NCBI GenBank assembly: GCA_010909165.1
Contig: MU008161.1
Span: 1,674,001 to 1,738,000 of the forward strand
From: Anthoceros angustus
Taxonomy: Eukaryota > Streptophyta > Anthocerotopsida > Anthocerotales > Anthocerotaceae
Direction: 5' to 3'
DNA length: 64,000 bases
A program made the translations under genes and the position numbers. Each line of letters begins with the position of its first letter. Position 1 is the stretch's first letter. Below the pieces are notes generated by a model. That model saw nothing but the letters and a program-made list of their open reading frames with translations, did not search any database and had not been told where the DNA came from. Positions 13,201-24,290 of the stretch are shown piece by piece.

Positions 13201-13344
13201 TGGAAGAATCCTGGGCAGACCTGGATTGAGATTGAACAGGAGGTGCACACATTTTTGGTCGGCGACAGGAGGAACCAGCGGGCTGCAATGGCCTATGGGC
13301 TGTTGAACGAGCTTAGCGTGCAGCTTTCAATGAATAAAGATTAG
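10267..13344 (+). CDS. PLS-class pentatricopeptide repeat protein with E domains, no DYW
   Basis: Organellar RNA-binding protein of the plant PPR family. One exon of about 1025 codons holds tandem P-L-S motifs. Each S-type block is built around VVSWNAMLAAY, FVSLLQAC, KxIHAEA and LVSMYAKCGSIMDA. Seven 'KCGS' blocks are visible. Four neighbouring blocks share an extra spacer of about 17-20 residues (AEKEE...VK..AL) before KEIHAE. The C-terminus has E1/E2-like motifs (PGQTWIEIEQEVHTFLVGDR) and stops without a DYW deaminase. The frame opens with GTG at 10267, has an upstream stop at 10237, and has no ATG until 10519. The true start is therefore either in an upstream exon (possible acceptor near 10370) or at 10519. 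The repeats and stop are certain; the 5' end is not. Confidence 0.88.
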   Translation: MASRPKLRGCYLCCLHWSGRKFCSGSDVTTCGLHRIQVIPEGAPDIQKLCREGRLNKALLALQCIDQQGRAPSVEVYRGLLYTCMKQKASAEAKQVHAHLTKHGLELNTVLGNLVVATLIKCGSLADGCHLFRSLSHRTAVSWTAIISGYNNAGQCKEALSCYEQMELEGIQPNNHTFVSLLKACSRLEDLEEGKRIHAEAIKHGLETDGFVGSSLVSMYAKCGSVKDAENVFDRLHQRTVVSWNAMLAAYAQQEQGGRALHIFAKMQAAGMRPNARTLVSALQACASLAENAETGLLHGLNLKAEALQKGKEIHAEAVTCGCELDVFVASSLVSMYAKCGSIMDAQQVFDGLSKRDIVSWNAMLAAYTQQEEGEKGLLLYDQMQAEGIEPNGRTFVSLLQACGSLAGKEERTPIAQQNVKVDALRRVKAIHAEVASRGFESDRFVGNVLVSVYAKCGSIMDAEHVFDKLHHYDVVSCTAMIAAYVDADEVQKSLQIYAQMEKESVPINSRTFVSLFQGCSTLAEKEEITLIYCQSVKLNALHLGKEIHAKVAVRGYEGDVFVGSTLVSMYSKCGSIMDAKQVFDKLTSRNVVSWNSMIAAYIQQGQGEEALKIYSQMQQEFDRPDARTFVSALQACSILAEQEGSSFVDGEYLKVKSLFIGRGLHSEAATRGFELDVFVGNSLVSMYAKCGSMMDARHVFDRLHCRDVVSWNSMIAAYAQQDEGEKALQLYVQMQKEGVRAVEATFLSVLHACGNTGALDICKQAHRGLANIGTESNLLVATSLIDAYGKCGSMAHAQFVFDSLQQPDVVSWTALIAGYARQGDCKTSLHCYEQMRLAGVKPNKVTFLAVLSACSHAGIVEKGLEYFETMTRELGICAELEHYVWLIDLVGRAGLLSKATEFVLSMPMKPTMRVWLSLLGACQKHGNVELGRDAFDHAVALEPEQAAPYVVMSNIYADAGMWEHAKEIDERRKGNRAWKNPGQTWIEIEQEVHTFLVGDRRNQRAAMAYGLLNELSVQLSMNKD

Positions 13345-14258
13345 AGTTTCAAATTTCATCATGCGGCTGCTTATTTACCCCATATTGTCCAGACCTTCTG
13401 GGCATCCTCATCCGGGAGTACGTAAAGCAGAGCGCTCCTTTGCTTTCAAGATTCCTGGAGTGCAAAGCTAATTTCAAATCTCGATGCATGTAAGAGTCAC
13501 GTGAGGGAGTGGTGGATTTGCGATTTACTGTCCTCCACTTCGATGACAGGCACAATTATCCTGCTTGCCACGTGGGCGCCTGGCGTGCCAGCAGCTGAGT
13601 GGCAGCCCCTGCAGCCTGTAGGTTCTGCTCTCTGCAGAACAACGTTCATCAGTACATGAACGTCATAGGCAGGACCGGTGCCGTCGATTGGGTACAATCC
13701 AAGTTCAATTTTCAACCGGCCCAATTTATGTGAGTTTGTTAGGACTTGGCGGAGGCCTACTGGTAAGTTAGCGGCTTTACCGCTGCTCCTTGAGCTCCGT
13801 ACAGTATATGCATACCGTATGCCTGTTAGGCGGTACAGTACAGCGCCTGTCCGGATATAGCAGTTGGTTGTGGTTTCTCATCATGCTGAACTCGACTTGG
13901 GAAGTGAATACGAGTGAAAGCATCCATGACCCGGCTCAACGCCCCAACTGGGATAATGAGTGCCGGCAGGGATTGTACTCGTAAGCGTTCATTTGGACCC
14001 TTATATTGCAATTTCTGCAAAATGACCTGCAACTCCACCTAATAGACAGGTTTCGTGCCAACAACGGTTGGCTCGCTCCTGACGAGAGGAGTGTAGAAAT
14101 TTCATTTCGTGGAGATCAATACGGAAGAAAGAGACACAAAATGCTGTTTGCTTGCTTAAGCATTGCAAACAGATGAGCATCCCGAGCAGGAGGATGGTGG
14201 ACTGACGGGACAAGGAAGCTGGATGAGGTCGGTCACCTTCCTGTTTCAACTAGGTTCA
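13345..14258. other. intergenic, convergent 3' ends
   Basis: Lies between the stops of the PPR gene (+) and the F-box gene (-). Only short shadow ORFs are present. I see no tRNA, repeat or transposon signal. Confidence 0.5.
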
Positions 14259-15543
14259 TCAGCTTGCCCAGTTTTTCGAACTTGGTGTCGCTTGCAACCT
14301 GTGATACAAAACCGCGCAAGCCAAGCACAAGAAAACTGGGTCATCCACTTGCACAACCGGATGACAGCCGAAGCCAGAAGGATGAGAGGGCACCTCACGA
14401 GCCCGCACGAATACGAGCCTGACGGCGGTGAACTTGGCACCATAAAAACCAGGTCTGGGTGTCAAGCTTTTCCCACCGATCTTTACGATGAAGGACCGGA
14501 CTCCCTGAAGATTGCAAAGGAGCAAAAAGCAGAGCAGGGAAGTCGGTATCGGCCAGAAAGTTGTAAGCACATTACATCAAAGCATGAAGCTCTCCAGGGT
14601 GCGTCTGACAAGACTCACCGGTGGATAGTCACGGATGAGACGCCTAGCTTCCTTCCAGTGAGGCCCATTTGTTTTAAGCTCCCCTGAATCCCTGCCCACC
14701 CACACCCCCCATACTCAGCCCGGTGAGCATGCAATTTGAGCGCTGCTGTCTGGACGGCGCTAGAAGAGGAGAAGAGCAAAGAACAATGCCAGCATACCAT
14801 ACCATACCATACCAGGCAGCCAAGGGAGACTTGTTCTCGTCCCGCAGCAGCAACTGCACTCTGAAGACGCCGTCAGCGTCGTGCCTTCCCCCAAACCACA
14901 CGGACAGCATCAGGGGCGGGCTGGCATCAAGAAAGGTAGCAGAAAAGGCTTGCAAGCCGATGGACTGCTGCAGCTTCCCCCACTCCCTGGACGTGGCAAT
15001 GACAGGGCGGGAGGGAGCAGCAGGGCAGAGGATGGAGCCGGACGGCGGCTGCTCCCGCACCACCCCGTCCCCGCCGCCCTGCTGGAACAGGCAGCCTCCG
15101 TCCGGGGCCCAGTGGCTGAAGGACTGGAATTCCTCCAGCGCGGCTTCGTCCTCCCAGTAGATCCTGTCGAACAGCAGCCGATGCCTGGCCTCCCACCGCA
15201 TCAGCGGCTGCGCCTTCAACAAACTGGCATCCATATGGTGAATGCGCTCAAAATGCGGGCTGGCAACCAAGTTACTCAAGAACACGGCCCGGAACAGGGC
15301 CTTCCATCCCCCGACCACCCTTCTGCCCCCCTCCCCATGCAGCCCCGAGTCCTCGCACAACTGCCGCCACAAAGCCTCGTCACCCACCAGCCCCCTCCAC
15401 GCCTTGCACACCAGGGCGCACGATTTTAGGACCTCCTCGACTGGCAGCAGCGCGAATACGTTGATGGTCACCGCCTCCGGGATGCTCTCCCACCCACCAC
15501 CACTTTCGAGACGCCTGCGCTTCCGACTGCCTGGGCCTGACAT
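14259..15543 (-). CDS. F-box protein
   Basis: Probable substrate adaptor of an SCF ubiquitin ligase. Exons on the minus strand are 15543-14813, 14691-14619 and 14504-14259. Junction phases agree (TG|G = Trp; then phase 0) and give 349 residues. After a basic start (GSRKRRRLE), the F-box is at about residues 18-65: ESIPEAVTINVFALLPVEEV, then CALVCKAWRGLVGDEALWRQ. A middle domain rich in Trp and aromatics follows (IHHMDASLLKAQ, WEARHRLLFDRIYW). The C-terminal exon gives a beta-rich stretch (IVKIGGKSLTPRPGFYGAKF). The exon 1 donor lies in an (ATACC)n run at 14794-14814, so donor choice there could slip. The last about 30 residues are uncertain. Confidence 0.8.
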
Positions 15544-17572
15544 TCCTCCCTCCTAGTACTACTGCCCTTGCTCCCCCGGCCGGCGCCTTCCCACATCAAA
15601 TCAGGAAAAGGACCAGGAGCATCCTGCTCGCCCACACTCAGCCTTGCTGTGCCTCCGACAGATCAGCATTTCATCGCCACTCGCCAGCAGCTGCCGATGC
15701 TGTGGAAGCCAGCAAGCGATGTCCTCAGACACCTCGCAGGTGACCAGTTGCGGCCAGGCCAGAAGCAGAGCAAAGGCGGAGATCCTCTGTTTGTAACCCA
15801 ATTGCAATCTACGCCCAATGAGCCCGCCATTCGATGTATACTTTGAAATATTTATAAAGTCTCCGAATTCGTTGAAAAAAAAACCCTCCCATTCTTGGGC
15901 ATTTTCCCAGGCGGCTACGCCCACAATCCTACGCTCGCTGCTAGGCTGACTAACCACAGTTATCCGAAGCAACGGCGGGACGAATCGCAATGGGACGTTT
16001 GGGCGTGAAGCTCCGGTGTGAGAAATTGGTTCGCCGCTTTTCCAAGTACAGCATGTGCGCTATTTATTGGCATCTCAGCGCTGGCTGACTCTCGGATGGC
16101 TGCTACGAGCTTTGAAATTGCTGGTTGTATGGTGTCAGGTCCTTGCATTACAGTCGGGGTTAGCTTTTGTAAATCTTTGATGTTATTTGCTGACAGATTT
16201 TGCAATTTGATGACGACATAGCTACGTAGTCTCGTTTTTCATCCACGATGTCTTTCCTTTTTTTCTTGGAGATAAAGATTTGAGAATAGTTTTTAAAGAC
16301 TATACAGCGATATTCCTGGGCTGGATATTATTTTTGTCTTGGAGGATATGTCTATTACACTAGTTTTGGTAGACAAGATACCATTGTGAGTGGTAGACAA
16401 CGATACCATTGTGAGTGTTTCGTTACTGTTTGTTTGTTATCTTCGTATTCTTGTAGGTATTCTTTTTGCCTCTGTCGCAGCGGCCAACAGTTGTTCTCCC
16501 TCTACTAGCCACGGCCTTACTTTTCTTCTCAAGTTCTCAATCGTGCTCAGCCACCTGAAACTTGCAATTCATAAGCACAGTGTCAAAACCTTAATCAGCA
16601 CTTGAGGGAAGTCCGTTGCTTTGTAAAACCTAAACCACACTCTTCACAAAACATCATAGGCCTCATGTTTAAGAATCGGTTTTCCTTTTTTAGAACTGTT
16701 CCAGACGAGCCCTCTCCTACATCAATCTTATTCATGCTTCAGAACTGTGTTACATGAAATATACTTATGTTAGCAGTAAATATATATGATACACGCATCC
16801 GTATGTTATGTCCCATAAAACCATTTCCATATTCTATTACGTTTTACACTTTCCGTTCGGTTTCCAAACTTTCCGTTTTCGTTCCTAAACTATATTCTAT
16901 TATATTATTTGCATTATTTTTATTTCCAGTGGGTGGATGTGCACATTTATTTCTAGCGCGCATGGTTTCTTGATAGTATCAAGTCCTTAGAGGAGAGGAT
17001 CCAGGAGTTGGCTCACTCAAAGTGACAAGGATCAATAATTTTGATTTGCGTGTGAGCAAAGATATAAACAGTGTGTGGGTAGAAATGGATTTCTCTAGTA
17101 AACTCTTTTTGCACAAGCCCCGATTTGAATGCCATAAAATCCATATTGAAAACAAATGTCTTTAAGAGTTTAGGTGAAATTTACACATGAATAAAGGGAT
17201 TGATTTTCAATCTTTTGCACATTCCGAGGAGACATAAAACAAGGTTATTTACATGAGTCGAAAGAAGATAAATTTTGGACCCTTTACAAAATGTATTGTT
17301 GTTCGGTTGTGTCTGTACACTGCTCTACTTTATTTTCCATCGACGGCCCTAATTGTGTTCCTTTTCTAACACCATTGGTTAATTGGATGTAGAGGGAGGT
17401 AGCAACTGGAGGTCAAAGAAGAGGAAGGGGAGCCCATCCAACATTTGATGATTCATACACGCAGGTGAGGCCTTAGCATTCAGTTCTAGACTTTGGCTTC
17501 ATTAGAATAGATGATTCACATTGGGAGGGCACTACATCTTGTCGATGTTGGTGACTGTGGACAAGGAGAGAA
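15544..17572. other. long intergenic region, no gene seen
   Basis: The first 300 bp are the F-box promoter. From 16.2 kb the sequence is AT-rich with only short ORFs and no conserved motif I recognise. 17330-17480 has a few codons that look coding-like but cannot be assigned. Confidence 0.4.
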
Positions 17573-17744
17573 CTATGGACTCCCCCTTAGGAAGGTAATA
17601 GGCAGATTGTTTTTAGTTTTTTTTAGTGTGTATGTGGAAAATAAGGTGTAAAAAGGGAAATAAGGTTGTGTAGGGGGAATTGCGATGGACAAGAGGACGG
17701 GAGAAGGCGACCGGATCGGACACGCAGAATGCTCCGGAGCAGGC

Positions 17745-17849
17745 CACTCCGGACTAACTCCGGAGTAGGACACTCTGGACTAACTCCGGAGCAGGACACT
17801 CCGGACTAACTCCTGAGCAGGACACTCCGGACTAAACTCCGGAGTAGGT
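17745..17849. repeat. 26-bp minisatellite, four copies
   Basis: Four head-to-tail copies of a unit of the form 'cactccggactaactccgga' followed by 'g(c/t)agga', with single-base changes. Each unit contains the palindromic word tccgga. It lies inside the putative 5' LTR, where repeated short motifs could serve as promoter elements. Confidence 0.85.
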
Positions 17850-18253
17850 CACGATAAGTCCGCTGGGAAAGGTAACTGCGAAAACGAGATGGAGCGTAAT
17901 AGGCAAGAGGGCCACGTGTACGGTGTTGAGAGGAGGACGGGCATGCAGGGGACCAGGACCGCAGAATTGTCTGCGGCCGTTATAGGCAGGTAACCACGAC
18001 CCAAGGACATGCGCCAAGAAGGCGGCGGCGTAAAGTTAGAGTACACGATGCAAGACTGGCTAGCCAAAGGACGCCTTCCCGACGCGACGCGCCCGACGCT
18101 CCGATGCTAAGAGAAGACCATCCTCTCGGCCGCCTTCTCAATCCGCTGTAATCGCCGGCTGACATCCCGCCTTTACGCCTTTTCGGCGCAGCGCCGAGCG
18201 ATCTTCGTCTTCGAACCGCGCACACATCTCTTCGGAACTCAGCATGAGCATCC

Positions 18254-20098
18254 TTGGCCATCCAACCTCAGCGGTTGATCAAACGGAGCACAAGCATGGG
18301 ACCCAAGAAGGTGGCAGAGGTCAGGGAGCCTTGGCGCCTGGTAGAGAAGAACATCGTCACGAGGCGCTACCCAGATTTCGGCCCCTGGCTGGCCGAGGCG
18401 GAGGAGCTGGTGCAGGAGTGGCACCTTGACATTTTCTAGGCAGTATGGACCTTTGACAGCGTTGCGCTGGTCCGGGAATACACCCGGAAGATGTTGGCTG
18501 CAGCCACCAAGTCTGTCCGCTCTAAGAGCTTGCGGGAGGACCCGAAGAGGTGGACTGTGGTTGTCCTTAGGGCGGTCCACAATCGCCCAGCAGAGGAGGT
18601 AGGGGGTGTAGTGCCGGAGCCCCTAAAGGTGAAAGGGAAGGTGGAAGCCGCCAAGGTGGCGCTCCTAAGGCCGAGGCAAGGGAAGTATGGGAGGATATTC
18701 CCGCTTCCCTCCTCTTGGTTCCCCACTGCAATGTACCATTCCTGTAACCACGACGGAATGGATTGGTGGCTGCCGCCCGCAGCCCCGGAACCCCGCCTCC
18801 CACTGCCGCCGAGCCCGACTGGATTAGGAGGGAAGCGAAGAAGAGGAAGCAGGCGCCCAACCCCACCACCCCAAGGACAGCTTCGATGCCCTTAACTTTG
18901 TCGACAGAATGGCAAGAGGCAGAAGAGGCCGTAAGGAGGGTGGAACGCGATGCCGCCCAAGGCCCCGGGGGTCATTGGCAGCAACCCCACCCCGAGCTGG
19001 CCCCTATTCTCACGAGGAGGGGATGGAGTCCGAATTCCCTGGCCCTTGCGCTCTTTACCTGGGCGGTGGCCTCTCATTCCTCAACTTCCTCAAGGCCTCC
19101 CTCCCGGCCGGTAGGGTCACGCCCGAGCGCTGCCTCCTCCCTTCCTTCAGAAGGTTAAGGTGTCCCCATACATGGACGATGAACGGAGACAACGCCGACG
19201 GGGGTGGCCTCTCATTCCTCAACTTCCTCAACCGATTGTCACCAAGGTGGTCTACCTTGGTGAGCATGTTCTAGTGGACGATAATTTTCGCCATTGCCCT
19301 CACTTGTCGGTCCAGCAGGTCCGATATGAGCCATCCATTGGAGGACCGCTGCTGGAGGAGACACGGCGAGTTTGGGCGGCCGTCATGGACGGCATGCTCT
19401 GGGGACTCTGCGGGACGGCAAAGAAGACCCAAGAAGTGAGGCTACCTGAAGACGAATAGTGGAGCTCCAGGGTCAGGCGGAGGCAGTACAGGCTGCTAAG
19501 AGAAAGGCGGAGTCCCTCGCTAGAGTCGAGGAGGAAAAGCGCCTGCATCACCAAACGGAGGCAAGGTCCGCCAAGAAGATAGGGAGGGTCCTCCATCCAC
19601 TGGAGGACCTTAGAGGGGCGCAAGCGCGAGCGGAGGCCCTGTGCCGAGAAGGGAGGTAGCAAGAGAAGAAGCGGAGGGAGCACGCCGGCCGGCCGAGGCG
19701 GAGGAGGCCGAGGCGGAGGCGGCGCCACGTGGGCGGCCACAGTGGAGGCTCTGGTGGGGCGAGAGGCGGAGGCCCTGCTAAGACCAACGTGACCACTACC
19801 GTCGGGATAGGAACCGGTGGAGGCGAGGCGGCGCCAAGGCCGAGGCGGAGGCGGGCGCAAGCAAGTGCGCATGGCCCATGGTGAGGAGATGGAAGCGAGC
19901 GCCAAGGAGTTGGGGGACCTCCGGCTGCAACTCCAGGAACTGGAAGGAGAGCGGCAGGAGTTGGAAGGCCAGAAGGAGATTCTGGAGCTGCGACTCGGGG
20001 TAGCGGAAGAGCGGAATGGACTCCTTCAAAGGCGGATAGGAGATCATGAGCGAGAGATAGAGCGACTCTGTGGGCTATGCACTTCCCTGGGGAGTTAG
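18254..20098 (+). pseudogene. gag-like coiled-coil ORF, broken
   Basis: The likely start is the ATG near 18296 (MGPKKVAEVREPWRLVEKNI). A Trp/Phe-containing N-terminal domain follows (TRRYPDFGPWLAEAEELVQE). One in-frame TAG at 18437 interrupts it before AVWTFDSVALVREYTRKM. The frame then continues through a Pro-rich basic region and shifts at least twice. 19160-19456 reads VRYEPSIGGPLLEETRRVWA. 19817-20098 ends in a long coiled coil (LRLQLQELEGERQELEGQKE). A related N-terminus recurs at 20699 and 20815 (VRTFDSVTLVRSLRKIL, RNIVTR), which shows this is a repeated element ORF and not a host gene. Confidence 0.5.
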
Positions 20099-20690
20099 GA
20101 AATAAGTAGGGTTTCTGTTTTTTTTAGGATTGAAGGATAAATAAGGCGGAAAAGGAGGAATAAATTGGGGCGCTTGGACGAGGCTCGGAGTATACTCGGA
20201 CTCAGTGAACAACGGACCCCGGTACCACTATGGCAAGCTCGGACTACGGAGATGAGATAAGTCCGGAACCACTCCAGTCAAAATAGGATAAATCGGAGTA
20301 ACCTAGGCGGGCGTGAGGGCAGACAGGCGGCGCCACGTGGGCGGCCACAGAGTGGAGGTCGGGCATGCAGTAGGCGGCCGTAACCTTGCAGGCCGTTATA
20401 GCGGTATTCACGCCCATGGCTGCGCGGCGTAAGGAGTAAGCGGGCGTGGGTCGGTAAGCCATGCGGACCCACAGCGATTCTGGACAGGCGCCTTCATGGG
20501 TTACTTCCTGGCGGCCAAGGAGGAGGTCATTTCTGTGACCTCAGACAATCCTCACGGTCCCTTGCGCTCCATAATCCGGCTCTCTGGCGCTATCTTTTGG
20601 GCGCCCAGTCGGCAAGCGCCGTCAAGGTTGGAGCGTGACAGCGAAGGAGGAACATCGTGCCGGCGGACTCGGCCAGCAACAAGAGGAGGA

Positions 20691-22759
20691 GAAAGCAATG
20701 GCACCCAAAAGCCGACGGAAACCGGGAGCCATGGACCCTCGTGGGCGCAACATTGTGACCCGCGCTATCCGGACTTGACTGGTGGAGAGCGATTAGTGCG
20801 GGTGGCATCTGGGCGTGTTCCAAATGGTGCGGACCTTTGACAGCGTCACTCTAGTCCGGAGTTTGCGGAAGATCTTGGCGATCAACAAGGAGGTCGATCA
20901 AGAACCTCGGGAGGACCCGAGGCGATGGACCTTGGAGGTCAGGATGGCCTACAACCTTAGAAGGAGGAAGAAGGGGCGTGGTGCGCAGGCCCCTTAAGGC
21001 GAAGGGAAGATAGGGCCGGCCAGTATGTTGAGGCACAGGCGGACAACCAGCGGATGGTTGATATCCGATCTGCTGTCGAGTAAGGCGGTAGCCGGATCAT
21101 TATCCATTGGAACACCGCTCACCAAGGTGGATCACCTTGGTGATAACTGATGTATTCACATGCGCTCGGTGAAGGCGGCGGTGGGAAGGATTATCTTAGC
21201 CGGTTCGATCGAGGAAACGCATAAGCTAAGGCGAAGCCCTCGCCATCGGTGACCCATACGATTCATGTATGGGGACATTTCGAGCTCTCAAGGAGGGAGA
21301 GCTTGAGCGGGCGCCTAAGGGCCGGAGGCCCCGCCAAGTAGAGCGTGCAAGGCGCGGTGGGGTCGTCGCCGACCAAGCGGACTCGGAGGAGGGCGGAGGA
21401 TTCCGGACTCCATCGTGGGCGAACCCCTCACCACCTGTGGAAGTTTGGGAGGCGATTCCCCTTCCTCCTTTTGGTGCCCCTCGGGCGGTAGGCGGAGGAG
21501 GCGTCTGGAGGCGTTGGCGGCTCGGCACGGAGCGACCAACAACCACGGCGGCTGCGGCCCAGCGAACTCAGAGGAGGCGGAAGGCGGTGCCGCCTACCAG
21601 CGCGGCACCTCGAGGTGCGGTACCCTTACCACCTTGCAGGTGTAGAGGCGGTGGAGGCGAGAAAGGGTGGCCCAAGGAGCAGGAGGTCACCGCGCAGCCC
21701 CACCTCGAGCCGGCCCTGCCCCGATGTGAAGGGGCAAAAGAGCTTGCTCCGGACCCCTCACCTCCTCAGGGCCCGGAGAAAGAGGGCACAAAGGAGTTAG
21801 AGGCCAAGAGGGCCAAGAGGGTGAGACTCGGACCTCACCACTCGGGACTGAGGTCTGATTAGGTCAGGAGAACCCGATCGGACTTACTCGGGGCTGCGGT
21901 ATGGAGGTCCTTGGCGGACCGAAATGCGCTCCACTACGGACTTTGTGGGGGCCTCACCGGCCGTGGAAGAAACCAGCGAGTCACAGCTACCGTCATGGGC
22001 CGGAATGCTTTGGGGTCTCGTAGTGCAGTGGAGACCCGAGTGAGAGGCCACCCGAGGAGGATGGTGGAACTCAAGAGCAAGTGAAGGCGGGGGGCAAAGG
22101 AAAAGGCGGAGTCCTCGCTCGGATCGAGGAAGGAAGCGCCGGGTGGCGGCCAGGCCGGGCGGTTCAGGCCGGGCCAAGGTTCTTGTTGTCTGAGCAGTGA
22201 AACAACTCGAGAGGCCCAGGCGGAGGACCTTGCAAGAGGGAAGCGCAGCAGGCGGAAGAGGCCCGGCACAAGCAGAGAGCTCGACTGCGGAGGCGGCCCG
22301 GCCAGCGCCAAGTGGGCGAGGCCTGTAAAGGCGGCGAAGGAGTGAGCCGCGGCAAGCGGCAGGATCACTCTGATGATCGGGCCGGTGGAGAGTCGGTAGG
22401 AGAGAGGCTAACTCGAAGGCGCCAGGGTATGGAGGCGAGAGGGCGGCCTCGGGAGATAGGGGATCTCGATGCAGTGCAGGAGGTAGAAGGAGGCGGCGAG
22501 ATGGAGGCAGCAAGGACAGCTGGGCTACAACTCCAAGATCGTCGGGCGGCGGTGATTCTCAGCGAGAGAATCCACGACCTCGAGCACGAAGCAGTGCCTC
22601 GGCTCCGTCGAGGCGGAGGAAAATCGGCGACTATCGAGGTTGGGCGTTGCCGGGCTCTGAAGGAGGCGGAGGAAGTCGGAGTCGGGAGGTGTCGGCGCTT
22701 TGGAGAGGCGGAGCTAAAGGCCGGAATGAGCGGAGGCGGCGAGGCCTGTAAAGGCGGCG
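20691..22759 (+). mobile_element. second decayed copy of the gag-like element (copy B)
   Basis: Begins with a diverged copy of the same ORF: MAPKSRR at 20699, RNIVTR near 20750, then VRTFDSVTLVRSLRKIL near 20820 and REDPRRWTLEV near 20910. What follows is GC-rich, full of 'ggcggagg', with Arg/Glu/Ala-rich frames consistent with a worn coiled-coil region. The frame is broken many times. Large ORFs in all six frames here come from GC bias. Confidence 0.4.
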
Positions 22760-24290
22760 AAGAAAGCTGGTCCGGTGAGAAAGGCGGAGGAGCAGCGCTA
22801 TGGAATGGTGGCGATGGAAAGGAAACGACGGAGGAGCAACCGGAGGAGCAACAGGCCGCAGGAGGTGACCGAGGCCGCCTTGTAGCCTCGCGTGTCTGAC
22901 CCGGCTCCGGTGTCAAATCTGGCGGAGGTGGCCCAACAAGCCAGCGCGCCCGGCTCCGGAACACTTATGGCGGAGGGAGTATCGGGTGCTCGGGCACACG
23001 TGGAAGAGCAATTCAACAAGTCGATTCGGACTTTGCCTATTACCTGAGCTCCACGAGCGATAGAAGCCTCTCGGCGGCGCAGCAGACGGACCCTGGAGCT
23101 CGAAGGAGATGAAGGCCAGGGGCACAGGGACCCTAGTGGCCTGTTTGGAGATAACGGCGGCGGAGAGAGCAGGAGGCGAGGAGGCGGCGGATCGGCGGTA
23201 AGCACCCCGCACCTCACCATGGAAGGAGGGGCCAACGGGAGTCACCGGGCGATCGGGAACATGGGAGGACTTGAGGAGAGCCACGGAGGTCCGTGAGGAG
23301 GAAACCGGGTGGGCGTGAGTCGGACTTTGTCCGGACCCGGAGGGCCGGACCACAGTCCGGACCTCGGTAAGTCCGGACCAAGTCCGGACCAAGTCCGGAC
23401 TCAAGTCCGGACCAAGTCCGACTCAAGTCCGGACCACGAGGTCGGACCCGAACAAGGTCGGACCTGGCCGGGGACCCGAAATAAGCGGACTCCACGAGGA
23501 GGAGCGGACCTCGAGGACCGGGCGGAGGCGGAAGAGGCCCGGAAGCGTAAAAGAAGCCGGTCCACCGAGAAAGGCGGAAGGGAACGCCTATGGCGGTAAG
23601 CCGCATGGAAAGGAAACGACGGAGGAGCAACCGGAGGAGCAACAGGCCGCAGGAGGTGACCGAGGCCGCCTTGTAGCCTCACGATACGCCCCGCCCACCA
23701 CAACTGCGAGAGGTGGCCCAACAAGCCGAGCAAGACCCTCCCCAACACTTATGGCGGAGGGAGTATCGGTGCCCGCACACGTGGAAGAGGCAATTCAACA
23801 AGTCGATCTGACTTTGCCTATTACCACGCCGAGCTCAAGGCGAGAAGCCTCGACGCCACTCACGGGACGGACCGGAAGGCTCAAGGAGATGAAGGCCACG
23901 GAAAGACAGGGACCCTAGTGGCCCTGCTTGAGATGACGGAGCGGAGAGGAGCAACCGGAGGAGTAACGAGGGAGCGGATGCGATCGAGGTAAGCACCCCG
24001 CACCCATGGAAGGAGGGGCCAACGGGAGTCACCAGGCGATCGGGAACATGGGAGGACTTCGAGGGAGAGCCACGGAGGAGGTCCGTGAGGAGGAAACCTG
24101 GGCGTGAGTCCGACTTTGTCCGACCAGAGGGACCAAGTCCGACTCAAGTCCGACTCAAGTCCGGACTAGATAAGTCCGACTCAAGTCCTAAACCGAGGTC
24201 CGGACAGACAAGGCCTGACCTAGCCGGCCGGACCTGAATAAGCCGACTCAAGTTCGTGGAGTCGAGACAGACCTCGAGGACCGGGCGGCG
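22760..24290. repeat. tandem duplication, about 0.75-0.8 kb units
   Basis: Unit 1 (about 22760-23555) and unit 2 (about 23556-24290) share long matches, for example from the run 'ggaaaggaaacgacggagga' at 22813 and 23607. Both carry a piece encoding 'HVEE...Q.VDSDFAYY'-like residues near 22995 and 23785. The same piece recurs at 26665 and 27590 in the next repeats. Unit 2 lacks many short segments found in unit 1. Confidence 0.75.
23330..23470. repeat. short tandem array of 'aagtccggac(c/t)'
   Basis: About ten copies of an 11-12-bp word, 'aagtccggacc' or 'caagtccgact'. A degraded version recurs at 24110-24250. 'ggtccggactc' words appear again at 27980-28230 and 29480-29580, linking all these GC-rich blocks to one family. 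Confidence 0.8.

Larger units (their letters stand above)
17573..20690 (+). mobile_element. decayed gag-only LTR retroelement, copy A
   Basis: An LTR-like block at about 17573-18240 and a related one at about 20095-20690 flank a coding stretch. The two blocks share ordered words: a T-rich run, Cac/ccacgtg, gaggacgggcatgcag or gaggtcgggcatgcag, a gccgttata word, and ggcggcgtaa or gcggcgtaa. Between them lies only a gag-like coiled-coil frame; no protease, integrase or reverse transcriptase is visible. This is the layout of a non-autonomous LTR element. Divergence between the blocks is high, so exact ends and target duplications could not be set. Confidence 0.45.

Noticed and set aside
23330-23470. 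Short regularly spaced repeats resembling a CRISPR array
   Set aside because: The unit is 11-12 bp without unique spacers, in a plant nuclear genome; it is a simple tandem array.
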